From contig JAQFVV010012544.1 of assembly GCA_028023455.1 (NCBI GenBank), positions 2,316,396 to 2,380,395 of the forward strand: a DNA stretch of 64,000 nt, in the 5' to 3' direction. Both the position numbers and the translations under genes were made by a program. Positions 10,906-22,870 of this stretch are shown piece after piece. The notes below the pieces were generated by a model. That model worked only from the letters and a program-made list of their open reading frames with translations. It did no database searches and was not told where the DNA came from. Position 1 is the stretch's first letter; every line of letters begins with the position of its first letter. Source of the DNA: Epiperipatus broadwayi (lineage: Eukaryota; Onychophora; Udeonychophora; Euonychophora; Peripatidae).

Positions 10906-13900
10906 CAATTAAATCTGTTTCTTACATTATCATTTTCATGACAACCAATTAAATAAGATTTCATAAAAACAATTATTCAGCTATTATTTTCTTAATTAGA
11001 TTAAAAACAAGTCAAGAACTTAAATTTAACAACATCAAATTTTTGACATTCCTTTATAATTAAAAATCAAATCTTGCAAAAAAAAACAAGAAGATAATCT
11101 GGTAATTGCATTGATTTGATTTTTTTATTTCATTAAATAGAGATAAAGAAAGAAAAATAACTCTGATAAATTAAAATTTACAAAATTATTAAAATCCTAT
11201 TTTTTCTCTTTCCTGTTTTTTATTTTTTTTTATTTAAATATTCTTAAATATATTTAATGTTTGCAAATTTTCATACTATCATATTGAAATTTTACAGTTA
11301 TTGTGTTAAATAAAAACACATAATAAAATCTGTATTGAAAAATTAATTTTTGTTCCCCTTTAATTAAATATTTTTTTTAATTATCAAACCTGAGGAACAT
11401 GCTACCAACTATAAAATTTATATTTATTTTTTGTAGGGCAGCAATGTAACTAAATAACTGGTTGCAATATATATATATATTAATAAATTCCTTCAAATGA
11501 CTCTGAGAAGTACTAACTAGCCCCAACAAATAAGAAACCAGAAACTATATGTGCAAAATAATAATTATCAAAAGTTCAAGGTTTAATTAATGTACAAACT
11601 CAATTATAGCAAACAACAAAAAAATAATCAGTTGCAAAGAAAGGTATTATGCTGGCTTGCTAAACACAACACTTGACTGGTTTATGTCATGCATAAGCAT
11701 AAAAGATCATTATAAAAATATATACTTTTGTAGAAGCTGTACAATGGAAATTTCCCACCTGTATTTGCCTTACTAATCTATTTTTAGGGGCCTCAACTAT
11801 TTGCTAATATTTATTTTCACAAAAATATTTTAATAAACATGCACTACTTATTAAAATTAAACAATATTAAAAAAAATTAATTATACATTACTGTTACCTT
11901 TAAAAAATATTACTAAATGGCTTATAAATTTTACTTCACAATATATAATTATTAATTTTTTTATGTTTAAGATAGCATATAATTGTACACATGTTGTGAA
12001 TATTGTTGTCATTATTTAGCAGTATTTTGTTATATTTAGTGTAATATTACTTTTGACCTTTTACTTTCCTCGTTTTTGTGTGGAAATGATTAAAATTTGG
12101 GATCTTCCAATGATAGTAGAAACAAAAACTTAGCAACTGTGAGACAACACATCAATTCCTGTTTAACAGAATTTATGTTGTGCTGACTTATATAAATGAA
12201 GATGTATTTGTGGCCATCATGCATGCTATTAAGAATTCATTCCCACCAACATGAAGACCCCATGATTGTAACACACCTTTGCTACACTTTCTTTGACCAC
12301 CTTTTTCATTTGTAATTATATTAAATTTCCTTTAATTACAATCATTTGTAGTTTTGTGTATTTTCTTTTGTTTTTTAGAATCATATTAAAAAAATAATAT
12401 TAAATATGTTAGCTTATAGTCAGCCATATTGTTTGCAAGATTTTTTTGATGTCCTTATAAATGAATAATTAAAACAAACATGAGTGGATAACATCCATCG
12501 TACATCTACAAAAGTACCTAAAAATGCTTTAAATTACCATATATATATATATGGTCAACAACATTGTGGGAAATAGTTTTAATATGATACAGTGTTTTCT
12601 GTGATTATCTGCTGTGAAACTTTTAAAATTATTCTAATTTTGCAAACATTTTTAAAAATATTTTTTTATTGTAATGACTGTAAAGCTATTTCAAAAACAC
12701 AATAGAATCTTTGAAATTTTAAAATAATGATAATAGTTGAAATCACTATTTGGTTTCAATAATCATCAGCAAGAAGCTAATAAATGCTATTCTTTAATAT
12801 GTTTCTACTATTTTATATGTTTAGATCTTAAAATCTATTTTTTATTGTTGTAAATCTTCTCTTTTAAATATTACCAAAAGACACTTTTTAAAATTTCGTT
12901 TGTATTATTGATATAAAAAACAAATGCAATATGCTGTATATTTCTGTAGACATTATTTTATTAGAACCTTCTGTTTATTAAAACAATGAACAATAAAAAT
13001 TACCTAATATTTTTGATTCTTTTTTTTTTTTTAAATCATAATTTTTAGCTGTGTTCTTTTTATTATCCATAAATTATGATCAAAAATAACTTACAATAGT
13101 AGTAATTTAACTTCATTCAGCAACATTACCAATCATAGTGAAGTCACTTAAAATTAAACTATAACAAAACATTTTTCTGCACTTTATTAAAACTAATAGT
13201 TTACAATTAATCTATATTAAATATTTTTTGTAATAAAATATTTAATATGATACATAAGCTATTATAAGTTTAATTGCAATATAGTGCCTGGAAAACTTTA
13301 CATAAAATTAAGCTTTCTATGGTCATACTTGTACCAAGTTGTTATTATTACATAGAAAACAAACTTTACTACTGACAAAGGAAAGTTTTGAAATAATAAA
13401 ATATTTTAGTTAAAAACTATATAGTCATTTTTTTTTGTTATTTCAAATACGATTATTTGAAAATTATAATTTCAGTTTGAATTCATAATTAACTATTTAT
13501 TAGTCTGCATTCAGAACAGGTTATATTTATGTGTTTAAGGAAGTTTATTTAAATTTCTTTGTATCAATAATTTTAGTCTCTGTGATCAAGTTGTAATCAT
13601 TAGTGCCTATATAAATATATTGGACCATAAATAAAAGTGAGATTCCATCTTTATTGTTAAAAGAAGGTTGCCTTGACAACAGATTGAGATTGCTGATTGT
13701 TAAATGTTGACTGATTTTAATGATTGATTATATCCTTGTATATAAATTGACATGTATTTGGAAATTGTGTAACTTTATAGGAAAAATTACTAAACATGTC
13801 TAAATGCTGCAATATCTCATTTATTCTGTTTGAGATTGTATTTATTCTTGAAAATATCATAAAGTTGTAAACCCTAGCATTAACATTGGCTTTTTTTAAG

Positions 13901-14315
13901 AATGTATGAATGACCATGGATGATGATGATCGTTACACTGTCTGAAACAAAATATAATCTGGTTATCAATGGTAGAATTTACTATTGGATCATCAAAAAA
14001 ATGGAAAACTACTTAAACCATTGTATATATCCAGTTGGTAATTATATTGCAGATTTATATGTTGTAGAGAATATTAAAAGTCATCAAACATTGTATAGAT
14101 GATCCTTTATAAAATGGAGTGAAAGTGTATTTTCAAATACATAAATAATCCCATAGCACTATGATTATCCTTACATTCAAATAAAGAAATCCAATGCAAT
14201 ATGATCATCTTTGCATGAGCAATTATAAATACAATATATAAAATATATTTCACAAATGAATGGTTACATTTCATTAAAAAATATTCAAGATACTATCAAT
14301 TTATAGCTATTACAT
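10906..14315. other. AT-rich, no gene recognised
   Basis: Long A/T tracts, a short TA run near 12540 and scattered short open frames (for example 13717-13917 - and 13920-14102 +) without domains. I see nothing supportable. Confidence 0.5.
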
Positions 14316-14461
14316 AACTTTTTATTTTATTTTATTTTATTTTTTTTAAGTGTCATAGCATCGGCCGGGACGCGAACCCGCAACCCGGGCAACTGCCTGC
14401 AAGTGCAAGGCAGTCGCACTGATCTCTCGACCACCAATGCAAGACAACTTTTTATTTTATT
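14316..14461 (-). mobile_element. tRNA-derived SINE (family 1, copy 1) with 16-bp target-site duplication
   Basis: On the - strand the body starts GCATTGGTGGTCGAGAGATC and ends CCGATGCTATGACAC plus an A-rich tail. The first and last seven bases of the head (GCATTGG and CCGATGC) pair as an acceptor stem. GTCG/CGAC forms a D-stem, TGGTCGAGAG is an A-box and GGGTTCGCGTCCC is a B-box, so this is an RNA polymerase III promoter in a tRNA-like fold. The flanks AACTTTTTATTTTATT at 14316-14331 and 14446-14461 are an identical 16-bp target-site duplication, which fixes the insertion as retrotransposition. Copies 2 and 3 lie at 41490 and 42792. Confidence 0.88.
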
Positions 14462-15007
14462 CTGCACAGTTATCTTGGTTTTTTTCTCTTTTTTTGCTTA
14501 TGATTTTTATAATCATAAAAAGTTTTATTTTTTTCCTAAAATAATTCTTCCTTTTTTATTTAACTAACATATCATACTATTACCCTAAAATATAATTTTG
14601 ATTTAGATTTTTTTTAATTACATAAAGCTGAAACTAAAATTAATCCAAATAAATTAATCTTATTTACAATCTTTTATAATTTTCTTTTCTTTTCAATATT
14701 ACCAACTTAATAATTTAATTTCAAAACAAAATATTTTACATATATACTTATATAAATGCCTCAAATGGCCAAACTTATTTTTAAAAAAAAAATTGTCCAT
14801 AAGTTTTCTTTATAAAATAATCAATCTTGAACAAATTGAAATAGACAACTAAAAATAAATAAAAATTTATTTAACACATCAAACCAGACTTTGTTACTTA
14901 TTGGAACCTTATTAAGATGTTTCCTCTTTTACAATCATAAGTGATACATTGTACAAGCTTACACCAGCATTTATATATGTAATATATGCAGGATTCGAAC
15001 TCAGGAT
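14462..15007. other. AT-rich, with a B-box-like motif next to the LINE 3' end
   Basis: Mostly AT-rich. At 14990-15003 the - strand reads GAGTTCGAATCCTG, a close match to a pol III B-box, immediately beyond the 3' end of the LINE copy. No full tRNA fold was found. Confidence 0.4.
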
Positions 15008-16075
15008 ATGGCTACTGCTTTATCAAAGTCAGGAATCTCTTAGACAATATGCCCAGAAAAACATGTTAGTCACCTTACTTTCTCTTTCCATTCCCCATCC
15101 TAAGTTTTTCCCTTATTCTTCTCTATCCTGCTCTATCCCATTTCTACATCATCTTTGTCCACTTTATGGCCTTCCCAGCCCAGCCTAAGTTCTGTATAAT
15201 CAGTTTATATTTATTTTCTCATAACTCCATTATTTGTATTCTTTCTTCTTGGAGACATTCACATTCAATTAACTAATGCCTACCTAATATGTTCAATGCC
15301 TTCCTTACATCGCTTGCAGACTAAATTACCCACATTTCACCAAATTATTATTGTATATTTCCATGTTGTTAACAATCCTGTTGGAGCCTTAAATAGAAAA
15401 CTACTTTTCTTGTTATAATTCTAAATTAACACACACCCAATATTACCTTTACTTATTTATATATTTAGACTCTTTTTACTCTTCTTATTAGTTCTCCATT
15501 TCTCTAACTCCCTATTTTTTTTTTTATATTTATTCTTCTATCCCATTCTTTGCCACTATAGCATTTAAAAATTCTCCTAATACAATCATCCCACTTTTGG
15601 ACAAGTATATTGACAAAGTCTTCAGCCAAATCTTCTCCATACCATATTACTTTCAGCACCCATCTTACTGCCTGTCCTTTACTCATAACCCAATTAAATA
15701 CTATTTTGGCTATTTTCTTAATATCCATAAATTGTAGTCTACTGAACATTTTTATTTTGCTTTTTGCATCTCTCATCTAAAAGGTTGACCATTCCATTTC
15801 TTTTTGAATTGCCTCCTTTGCCATCTACACATCTGCCTCTAATACATGCCTTCCTACTTCTCTTTGTACTTTTGATAAGTAATGTAACACCTCTTTAATA
15901 ACACATAACACATTATTATAAGTTAACCCTGCTACTACCATTCTCTTCCATCACTCCTTGCTACATCATATTTATTATAAGAAAACACTGTTAATTTCTT
16001 TATCAATCTCTTTCTTTTTTTGGGTTTATTTATCAATTTTTCTCTCATTTTTCCAAGCAATTCCTCTGACTATAT
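15008..16075 (-). mobile_element. Non-LTR retrotransposon, 3' fragment (copy 1)
   Basis: Bases 15008-16075 align along their length with 16101-17190, showing two copies of one LINE family in the same orientation. This copy holds only the region after the RT palm. A frame at 15504-15776 reads IKMFSRLQFMDIKKIAKIV and continues WDDCIRRIF, the same block being present in copy 2. It is 5'-truncated, as is usual after incomplete reverse transcription, and carries stops and frameshifts. Confidence 0.7.
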
Positions 16076-16100
16076 GTGATGCAATGCAATACAATGCACC

Positions 16101-18070
16101 ATGGCTTCTCCTTTCTCAGAGTCAGAAAATCTCTCAGCCACTATGCCCAGAGAAACATGTTAGCCACCTTACCTTCTCTTTCTATTCTCCACCCTGTTTT
16201 CCCCATATTCTTCTCTATCCTGCTCTATCCTATTTTCACAATTCATCTTTGACTATTCCATGGCCTTTATATCTAAATTCATCTTATCTTTTTCAAAACC
16301 CAACATAAAGACCAAGAATCCACTTTCTGTATACTCAGTTTATATTTATTGTCTCATAATTCCATTATTTGTACTCTTTCTGCTTGTAGACCTTTACATT
16401 CAATTAACAAATTTGTAATATGTTCCATGCCTTTCTTACATAGCTTTCAAACTAAATTACCCACATTTCTCCAATTATATATATATTACCTTGTTGTTAA
16501 CAATCCTATTTGAGCCTTAAACAGAAAGTTAATTTCCTTGCAATTATCATAAATTAGCATACACCCAATATTATCTTTACTTCTCTATATATTTAGACTC
16601 TTTTTACTCCTCCATCTCTCTAGCTCCTATTTTTTATTAATGCATCTATTTTTTATCTCATACTTTGCCACTATAGCACTTAATAATCCTCCTAATACAA
16701 TCATCTCACTTTTGGACAAGTATACTGGCATAAAGTCTTTATCCAAATCTTCTCCATACTATATTATCTTTATCACCCATATGATTGCCAGTCCTTTATT
16801 CATAACCCAATTAAATACTATTTTGGCTATTCTCTTACTATCCATAAATTGCAATTGACTAAACATTTTCATTTTGTTTTTTGCATATCTCATATAAAAA
16901 TTTGACCATCCTCATTTCTCCTTGAATAGCCTCCTTTGCTATCTACATATCTGCATCTAATTCATGCCTTTCTACTTCTCTTCATACTTTTTCTAAGTAA
17001 TATAACACCCTTTTAACAACACATAACACATTATTACCATAAGTTAACCCTGCTATTCCCATTCCCTTCCAACAATTCTTGTACATTATTTTTATTATAT
17101 AAAAACGGTTAATTTCTTTATCAGTCCCTTTTTTTCTTTGCTTCATTTATCAATTTTTTATCTCATTCATCCAATAAATTTCTCTGATTACTTAAGACAA
17201 TTCCCAAATAGTTATATCTATTCACTGCATTTAGCTTTATATCCTCCAATAAAAAATTTTTCTCTTCTTTTTCCCCAGCATTTATCAACATTACCTTTGA
17301 TTTTTATTCACTATATTTAATCCCCATCTCTTTACTCAATCTTGCATGGCTTCAACATAACTTTCATATTTTCTCTACTTTCTGTACACAAGAAGTTATC
17401 AGCAAATAAAAAATCTGATAATGTATATACTCCCTTGCCATCTATTAATAGTATTTTTACCCATCTTCCTAGTCTTTCTATTGCTCACTCCATTTCTCTC
17501 AAATAAAACAAAACCGAAATAGGTGACATAGGGCATCCTTGCCATAGTTCCATCCCAATTTTAACTTTAAATGCTTCTATATTTACTAATTGATGCATAT
17601 ATTAATTTTTTCATACAATCTCTTTATAAGATCCATTAGAGTTTCATTCATTCCCAAATTTACTAAATTTACCCATAATCTATTTTTATTTACTATATCA
17701 TATTTCTCTATATCTATTAAACCATATATCACTATCTACTTGTATTTCTACTAATGTCTATAAGTTGTGTGACTACAAATAAACTATCTCCTATACCCTT
17801 ATACAATTAAAAACCTCCTTGCATTTCTTCAATTATGTTATTTTCTTCTATCCAGTTTGTGATTCTTCCAACTACCATATATGTAAAAACTTTATATAAG
17901 ACTGATGTTACTGCTATAGGTCTATAATTGTTTATCTTTCTATGGTCCTTACCTTTTTCTTTAAATTGTAGCTTTACTCTGGTATTATTCCAGCTATCTA
18001 GAAATTCTCTCTTCTGTGCCATCTTATTAAAACATAATAGATTTAATTTTGCTCTATTATTCAAACATCA
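16101..18070 (-). mobile_element. Non-LTR retrotransposon, RT to 3' end (copy 2)
   Basis: The longer, 5'-truncated member of the tandem pair. Reading the - strand from 18064 gives the RT finger block KINNYRPIAVTSVLYKVF, then about 17545 LWQGCPMSP (canonical RQGCPLSP), about 17425 LSDFLFADN (a decayed FADD catalytic motif) and, near 16450, a C-terminal CKLC...H...C zinc-knuckle-like motif. Order and spacing fit the RT and C-terminal domain of a LINE ORF2. The clade is unresolved. It differs clearly from the RTE elements elsewhere in the window, which carry VRQGDSISP. Many stops show it is dead. Confidence 0.75.
17807..18064 (-). pseudogene. RT finger-domain fragment of the LINE (copy 2)
   Basis: Open frame of 85 codons and the best preserved coding piece of this element. 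It contains KEKGKDHRKINNYRPIAV, the RT motif preceding the palm, and ends NNIIEEMQGGF, the start of the conserved QxGFR block. The frame breaks there by a nonsense or indel change, and homologous coding continues downstream in other frames. A complete ORF2 would also have an endonuclease and the palm with its aspartates in frame; both are absent or broken here. Confidence 0.7.
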
Positions 18071-19916
18071 TTATCATTAATATGATTAGCTATTGGTATG
18101 TTATATGGACACATTAATATGTATAATAAAGAAAAAATAAAATAAAACACTGCTACAGAAAAAGTTAAGACTCCAACCAAATTATAAAATAACAGAATAA
18201 TCGAATAGCATGTTCCACATGTGGACATATTTATGTTTCATTGATTGGTTTGTATAATCATAACAAAATTCATTTTTAATGTTTGTTATTGTTGATATTG
18301 TTTTTGGTTTTTTTTCTTTTTTTAGAGGTGAAATCACTATTTTTGTTTACAAATAGTTCTTGATGACTAAGACTTAATTTCATTTAACTAAAATTGCAAA
18401 TTGTTTTTTGCTTTTATAATATAGAATTAGAGAAGATGCTAGGCAATGTGGTTTTTTCTGGAAACAATGTAACACAGAATGTAAGTTCTATTTCCACCTT
18501 TTTTCATATATGGGAAATAAATTTCTAAAGCAGACTTTGACTCTTTGTATGAGCACTGAAAGAGAACACAAACATAGGTACCCATATCATGAAAATAATA
18601 AATTAGAGTTATCAAATTCTAACTAAATTTTAAAGTATATACGGTTCTGTCAAATAATAGTAAAAACAAAACATTTTTAGATTTCTTTTAAAACATTTCT
18701 AATGCAAAAACAAACAACAACAAACAAATAATAACAATCACTTTTCTTGAAAGTGTAAATGTTTTGAATGATCTGAGATTCTTGTATGAAATCACTGAGT
18801 CAAATAAGCATACAATATTGATTTAGATGAAAAGAAATATTTTAAAATGACTCGTATATTATAAACAAATTTGAGCACAAATATTTTGGTTTATATTTTT
18901 TAAAATATTACTTGCATGTAATTTTTTAATTTTTTTTTTTCAGCATTTCAAAACTTACAATTTTTATTTTTATTTTTTTTTACATCACTTATCATCAGAA
19001 AATCAATTTGACAAAGCAACCATTATGTATTAGTAAAGGTGGGCATACTGAAATTCATGGGAATGTGTTGATAGAGATAGTTGAAAGCCATTGAAAATAA
19101 TAATAAAATATGAGCATTTTTATTTGTTTTACAATTTTACTGCATTGTTAATCCAATGTACATAATTTTACATAAATATGTATATGTTTTGGCTTTTATA
19201 ATGTTTAAATATTAACTTTATCTTTTAAAAAAGATAAAGCGACCCAATTTAAAATTGAACTGGAACATCAATATATCTATAGTCAACACTGTTCATCACC
19301 CAGAAACCTCCTTCACTGTTTCTCTATGAGGGGAAGACCATTTAAGACCCCTTTGTCTTTCAGTAGTAGGCTATTTAAAAATTGTTTTTTTTTTTCTTCA
19401 AACAAATTTATAAGAGAAAATTATAATATAAAGAGAATTCATTTTATATCTACTGATGCTAAGAAAAAAATGTATCTAACTTTGAAACAATATTATTAAC
19501 ATAATTCTTTGGGAATTATATATTATTTTATATCAATTGTAAACTTCTTGAATTTTTTTTTTTTAGATATTTTTAATCTCTCCTGATGTATATATTTATT
19601 TATTTCAAGATTTAATTCAGGTTCTGTTACATTTAAATCTTTCTTCTCTTCACTTAAAAGATTAAATATTCAACCATTATAGAATGGATGTGAATTTATA
19701 CGTGCATCTTAAAATTTAATAATAGTTTAGGATTACTTTTTTCTAACCTAGGCTGAATACTAACAGATAATTTCCAATTTTTATTAGTTTGAGTTATTGT
19801 AAGAACTTCATATTTTATTATCTGAATATAGCTTTTAGTACACTCAAAAAAAAAATTGTAAGCATCAAATATATCAACTTGTTAACTTTATTTGTCTGTA
19901 TATATATAATAATAAA
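18071..19916. other. AT-rich, no gene recognised
   Basis: No convincing gene or repeat. Local AAACAAACAAC and poly-T tracts only. Confidence 0.5.
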
Positions 19917-20028
19917 AAGATAAAAAATCAAGTCAGATGACCTAATTTTAATAAAGCTCCTATTTACAAATGTTATATATAGAGTAAGTTAAAAACAAAC
20001 TCTTATGAAGCTTCAAAAATACCCTCAA

Positions 20029-20068
20029 CCTCAGACCGCGGTTTCTGCCTCTAGCGTCATCAGTGAGG
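20029..20068 (-). ncRNA. Hammerhead ribozyme, type I (unit in minus orientation)
   Basis: The - strand reads CCTCA (stem I), CTGATGA (core, 20057-20063), a short stem II, GAAA, the palindromic stem III ACCGCGGT ending in GTC, then TGAGG closing stem I (20029-20033). Predicted cleavage is 3' of GTC. All invariant core bases are present. Stem II is short, with a C/A mismatch at its base. Confidence 0.75.
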
Positions 20069-20352
20069 TGCTAGGGAATAAAAATACTAGAACTAGTCCA
20101 GCACTTTATCAATGCCTAACTATTGAGAAGAAAATCTGAAACTTTCAGACATTTAAATGTCCAAAAATCCAGCTATCTAACTCAAATAGCCGTATGGGAC
20201 TGAACTAAGTTCAGATACACCATATATTAATAGCTCTAGCAATATAAAATTGCCAAAGCATTAATAGCAAAAAACTAAAATTAAATTGATAAAAAATCAA
20301 GTTAGGCATTGATAAAGTGCTGGACTAGTTCTAGTATTTTTATTCCCTAGCA

Positions 20353-20392
20353 CCTCACTGATGACGCTAGAGGCAGAAACCGCGGTCTGAGG
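20353..20392 (+). ncRNA. Hammerhead ribozyme, type I (first plus unit)
   Basis: Stem I CCTCA (20353-20357) pairs perfectly with TGAGG (20388-20392). Core CTGATGA is at 20358-20364, stem II GCT/GGC with loop AGA, and GAAA at 20376-20379. Stem III ACC/GGT is closed by GC. The cleavage triplet GTC is at 20385-20387. The palindromic stem III suits paired (dimeric) hammerheads acting on tandem transcripts. Confidence 0.78.
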
Positions 20393-20721
20393 TTGAGGGT
20401 ATTTTTGAAGCTTCATAAGAGTTTGTTTTTAACTTACTCTATATATAACATTTGTAAATAGGAGCTTTATTAAAATTAGGTCATCTGACTTGATTTTTTA
20501 TCAATTTAATTTTAGTTTTTTGCTATTAATGCTTTGGCAATTTTATGTTGCTAGAGCTATTAATATATGGTGTATCTGAACTTAGTTCAGTCCCATATGG
20601 CTATTTGAGTTAGATAGCTGGATTTTTGGACATTTAAATGTCTGAAAGTTTCAGATTTTCTTCTCAATAGTTAGGCATTGATAAAGTGCTGGACTAGTTC
20701 TAGTATTTTTATTCCCTAGCA

Positions 20722-20761
20722 CCTCACTGATGACGCTAGAGGCAGAAACCGCGGTCTGAGG
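20722..20761 (+). ncRNA. Hammerhead ribozyme, type I (second plus unit)
   Basis: Identical in sequence to the 20353-20392 copy and offset by 369 bp: CTGATGA at 20727-20733, GAAA at 20745-20748, cleavage after GTC at 20754-20756. Two direct copies would let a transcript release a 369-nt monomer. Confidence 0.78.
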
Positions 20762-20820
20762 TTGAGGGTATTTTTGAAGCTTCATAAGAAATTGTTTTTA
20801 ACTTACTCTATATATAACAA

Positions 20821-21900
20821 TAATAAAAAGATTTTAATTATAATAAATATGGCTAAAATTTTTGTGTGCGCGTCCAGGAGATTTTTATTAATTACCATTT
20901 GACATATTTTTCATTTATAAAATCCATATATATATATGTGTGTGTGTGTGTGAATGTGTGTGTAATGTTATTTATTTACTACTTTTATAGAAATTATATG
21001 ATGGCTCAAGTGGCAACGTTTGGTGAAACACATCAACTAATTGCTTGCTAAACATATGTTTCTGTTAATTAAAGCTGATGTTGTGAATAACTCAGGAAAT
21101 ATAGCCATCCAATTTCTATTAAAATACAATATGTATATATTCTAATAAAAAATTATGTTGATAATATCAGTCTCATATAGGTCAACCTAGCAAAATGTAA
21201 TGAAAACTTTGTTTTATTGAATTTCCTTGTTAAATTTGTTAAATTTAATTGTAATTGATGAGGGTGTGTGGATGTCGCACTCTCTGGGATCAAGGCCACT
21301 AATTTCTCTTCATAAAAAAAATTATAAGTTATTAAATCTGTTTATCAGGATTTAAAATAAATCTTTAAAAATTAAAAATACTTAAGATTATTATTTTCAT
21401 TAGAAAAGAATCTTTTTCAAGAGTAGTTTAATATTATAGTGTGTTCAAATATACTTACAATTTATTCAGAGATACCTCCAACTATTTAACTAGTAAATAC
21501 TTCTCATAAAAAGAAATATAATAAACAGGCAACAGAATTAGGTTTAAATGCGTACAATATCATATTATCATATCCTTAATTCATCATCATTAGGAATAAG
21601 CAATTGAGATACTTGGGCACAGAAATAAAATAAATAGATCTAACAAATATGAAAAAAAAATGTAAAAAAAAATAGAATCAGATGTAAAAACTTAACCCAT
21701 ATTTGTTAATAGTAAGTATGAGTATAATATTCAAACTCTTTAAGATATTTATTATATCTAATAAAAAAAAACATATACTAACATTCTAATTAATAATTTA
21801 TTTTCCAAATCTTTTTTTTGTTTACATTAAATATCAAGTTAAAACTAGATATGTATTTCTTTTTTACATATAAAAGAATCTACTTACACTTTTTCAGTAA
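20821..21900. other. AT-rich with a TA/TG microsatellite
   Basis: About 20924-20975 is (TA)n passing into (TG)n. A short GC-richer piece at 21255-21300 (GGATGTCGCACTCTCTGGGA) is unassigned. The rest is AT-rich with no gene. Confidence 0.55.
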
Positions 21901-21909
21901 TATTACATT

Positions 21910-22340
21910 ATTATTTTTTTAATTACATTCTATTGTTTCAGTTTGCTTTGTTAGTGTTTTGTTTTGCACTGACAATGGTGCTTCAGTTTGCATTGATAAA
22001 GATGTTTTAATTTATTTGATGATGAAATTTCAGTTTGCATAAATGTGGCTGCTTCAGTTTTCACAGATGGTGATATTTCAGTCTGCACTGGCCTTGGTTC
22101 TGTTACTGAAGTTGTTCATATATCATTCAAAAAAAGTTGTTTTTTCAATCGATATTCTTTTTTAGCTTCATCAATCAAAATATTAGCTAAGCAGTTTTTA
22201 CGATCTCTTTGGTGTGGTATTATAGGTATGGGAGTGGATTACCTCTTAGTTTTAATATAGCCCTTGTTTTGCCATGTCAACAATATTTTGCTACCAAGGC
22301 GTAGAATTGAGTACAATTGATGCTGTAATCAGAACAGTGA
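21910..22340 (-). pseudogene. Decayed coding segment with repeated QTE motifs
   Basis: On the - strand one frame runs about 110 codons from 22337 with only two stops. It reads HQLYSILRLGSKILLTWQNK, later RDRKNCLANILIDEAKKEYR, then PVQTEISPSVKTEAATFMQT. After a one-base shift in an A run it continues SLSMQTEAPLSVQNKT and LTKQTETIECN to a TAA. The QTE/KTE motif recurs five times at irregular spacing. Codons beginning with G are over-represented relative to local composition, as in true coding DNA. A good acceptor (GTTCTGATTACAG) precedes the first segment and a donor-like GAGGTAATC coincides with the first stop, so the start could be a real 80-base exon. The opposite strand also has a 71-codon frame, which I take as its shadow. 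Family unknown. Confidence 0.4.
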
Positions 22341-22552
22341 TGAATAAGAACTTTGAACAATTTGTGGACTATATTTTTTAAAAAAAAAAAAAACATAGAA
22401 TGCTTTAATTTCCCATAAATTTATAATTTATCAAAAATTATTCTTTAAAGTTTTAGTTGTTTGTTATAAAATAAATTTTGTGTGATGATAGATATGCATA
22501 TTTCCAGGAGCTTTCATGTAATAAAAATATAATAGCTAAATAGCTGATGTCT

Positions 22553-22870
22553 TCAGAGCTTCTTTTTTCTCAAATCATAAGGATGTTTGTGGTGAGATTT
22601 AAAATTGTTATTTTTCTTTATTATTTTCTCTTTATTCTCAAATTCTATTGATTGAGAAGTTTTAGAAAATATTTTATCCTCCAATAGCTTTTTCCAAATA
22701 TTGTTAATTTTCTTTAATGTGGTTTGGAAAAAGCTATTGGAAGATAAAATATTTTTTAAAACTTCTCTACCAATAGAATTTGAGAATGAGGAGAAAATAA
22801 CAAAGGAAAAAATAACAATTTTAAATCTCACCACCCACATTGTTATGATTTGAGAAAGAAGGAGCTCTGA
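22553..22870. repeat. Long hairpin: inverted duplication of a short coding-like segment
   Basis: Arms 22553-22698 and 22723-22870 are imperfect inverted copies separated by about 24 bases. Read outward, both arms encode the same C-terminus: the left arm on the - strand ends FKSHHKHPYDLRKKKL then stop; the right arm on the + strand ends FKSHHPHCYDLRKKEL then stop. Both are preceded by KIF.KTS..IEFEN.EKI. Most differences between arms are substitutions, with a few indels. A 95-codon frame crosses the hairpin by joining both arms and is not a natural protein. Origin unknown. The arms may come from a transposon or host-gene 3' end. Confidence 0.65.

Larger units (their letters stand above)
19917..20820. 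mobile_element. Fold-back array of a 369-bp hammerhead-ribozyme repeat (retrozyme-like)
   Basis: A 369-bp unit is present once in - orientation (19934-20302, with 17 further bases of the next unit at 19917-19933) and about 1.4 times head-to-tail in + orientation (20303-20487 partial, 20488-20820 nearly full). Each unit contains one type I hammerhead ribozyme. The + copies are offset by exactly 369 bp (core at 20358 and 20727). Arms are nearly identical, so the whole locus can fold into one long hairpin. Small tandem units of a few hundred bases with type I hammerheads define metazoan retrozymes, which move as circular RNAs using other elements' reverse transcriptase. The head-to-head junction at 20302/20303 looks like the 5' inversion produced by twin priming. 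No protein is encoded. Confidence 0.8.

Noticed and set aside
12750-12775. CTGATGA followed closely by GAAACC on the minus strand
   Set aside because: Only five bases (TTATT) separate the motifs, so no stem II can form, and no stem I pairing was found. Not a hammerhead.
14340-14445. Functional tRNA gene
   Set aside because: Cloverleaf-like but with an oversized anticodon region, an A tail and a target-site duplication, so it is a SINE.
22045-22260. 71-codon plus-strand frame
   Set aside because: It mirrors the minus-strand coding-like segment, which has better codon composition and a longer consistent frame.
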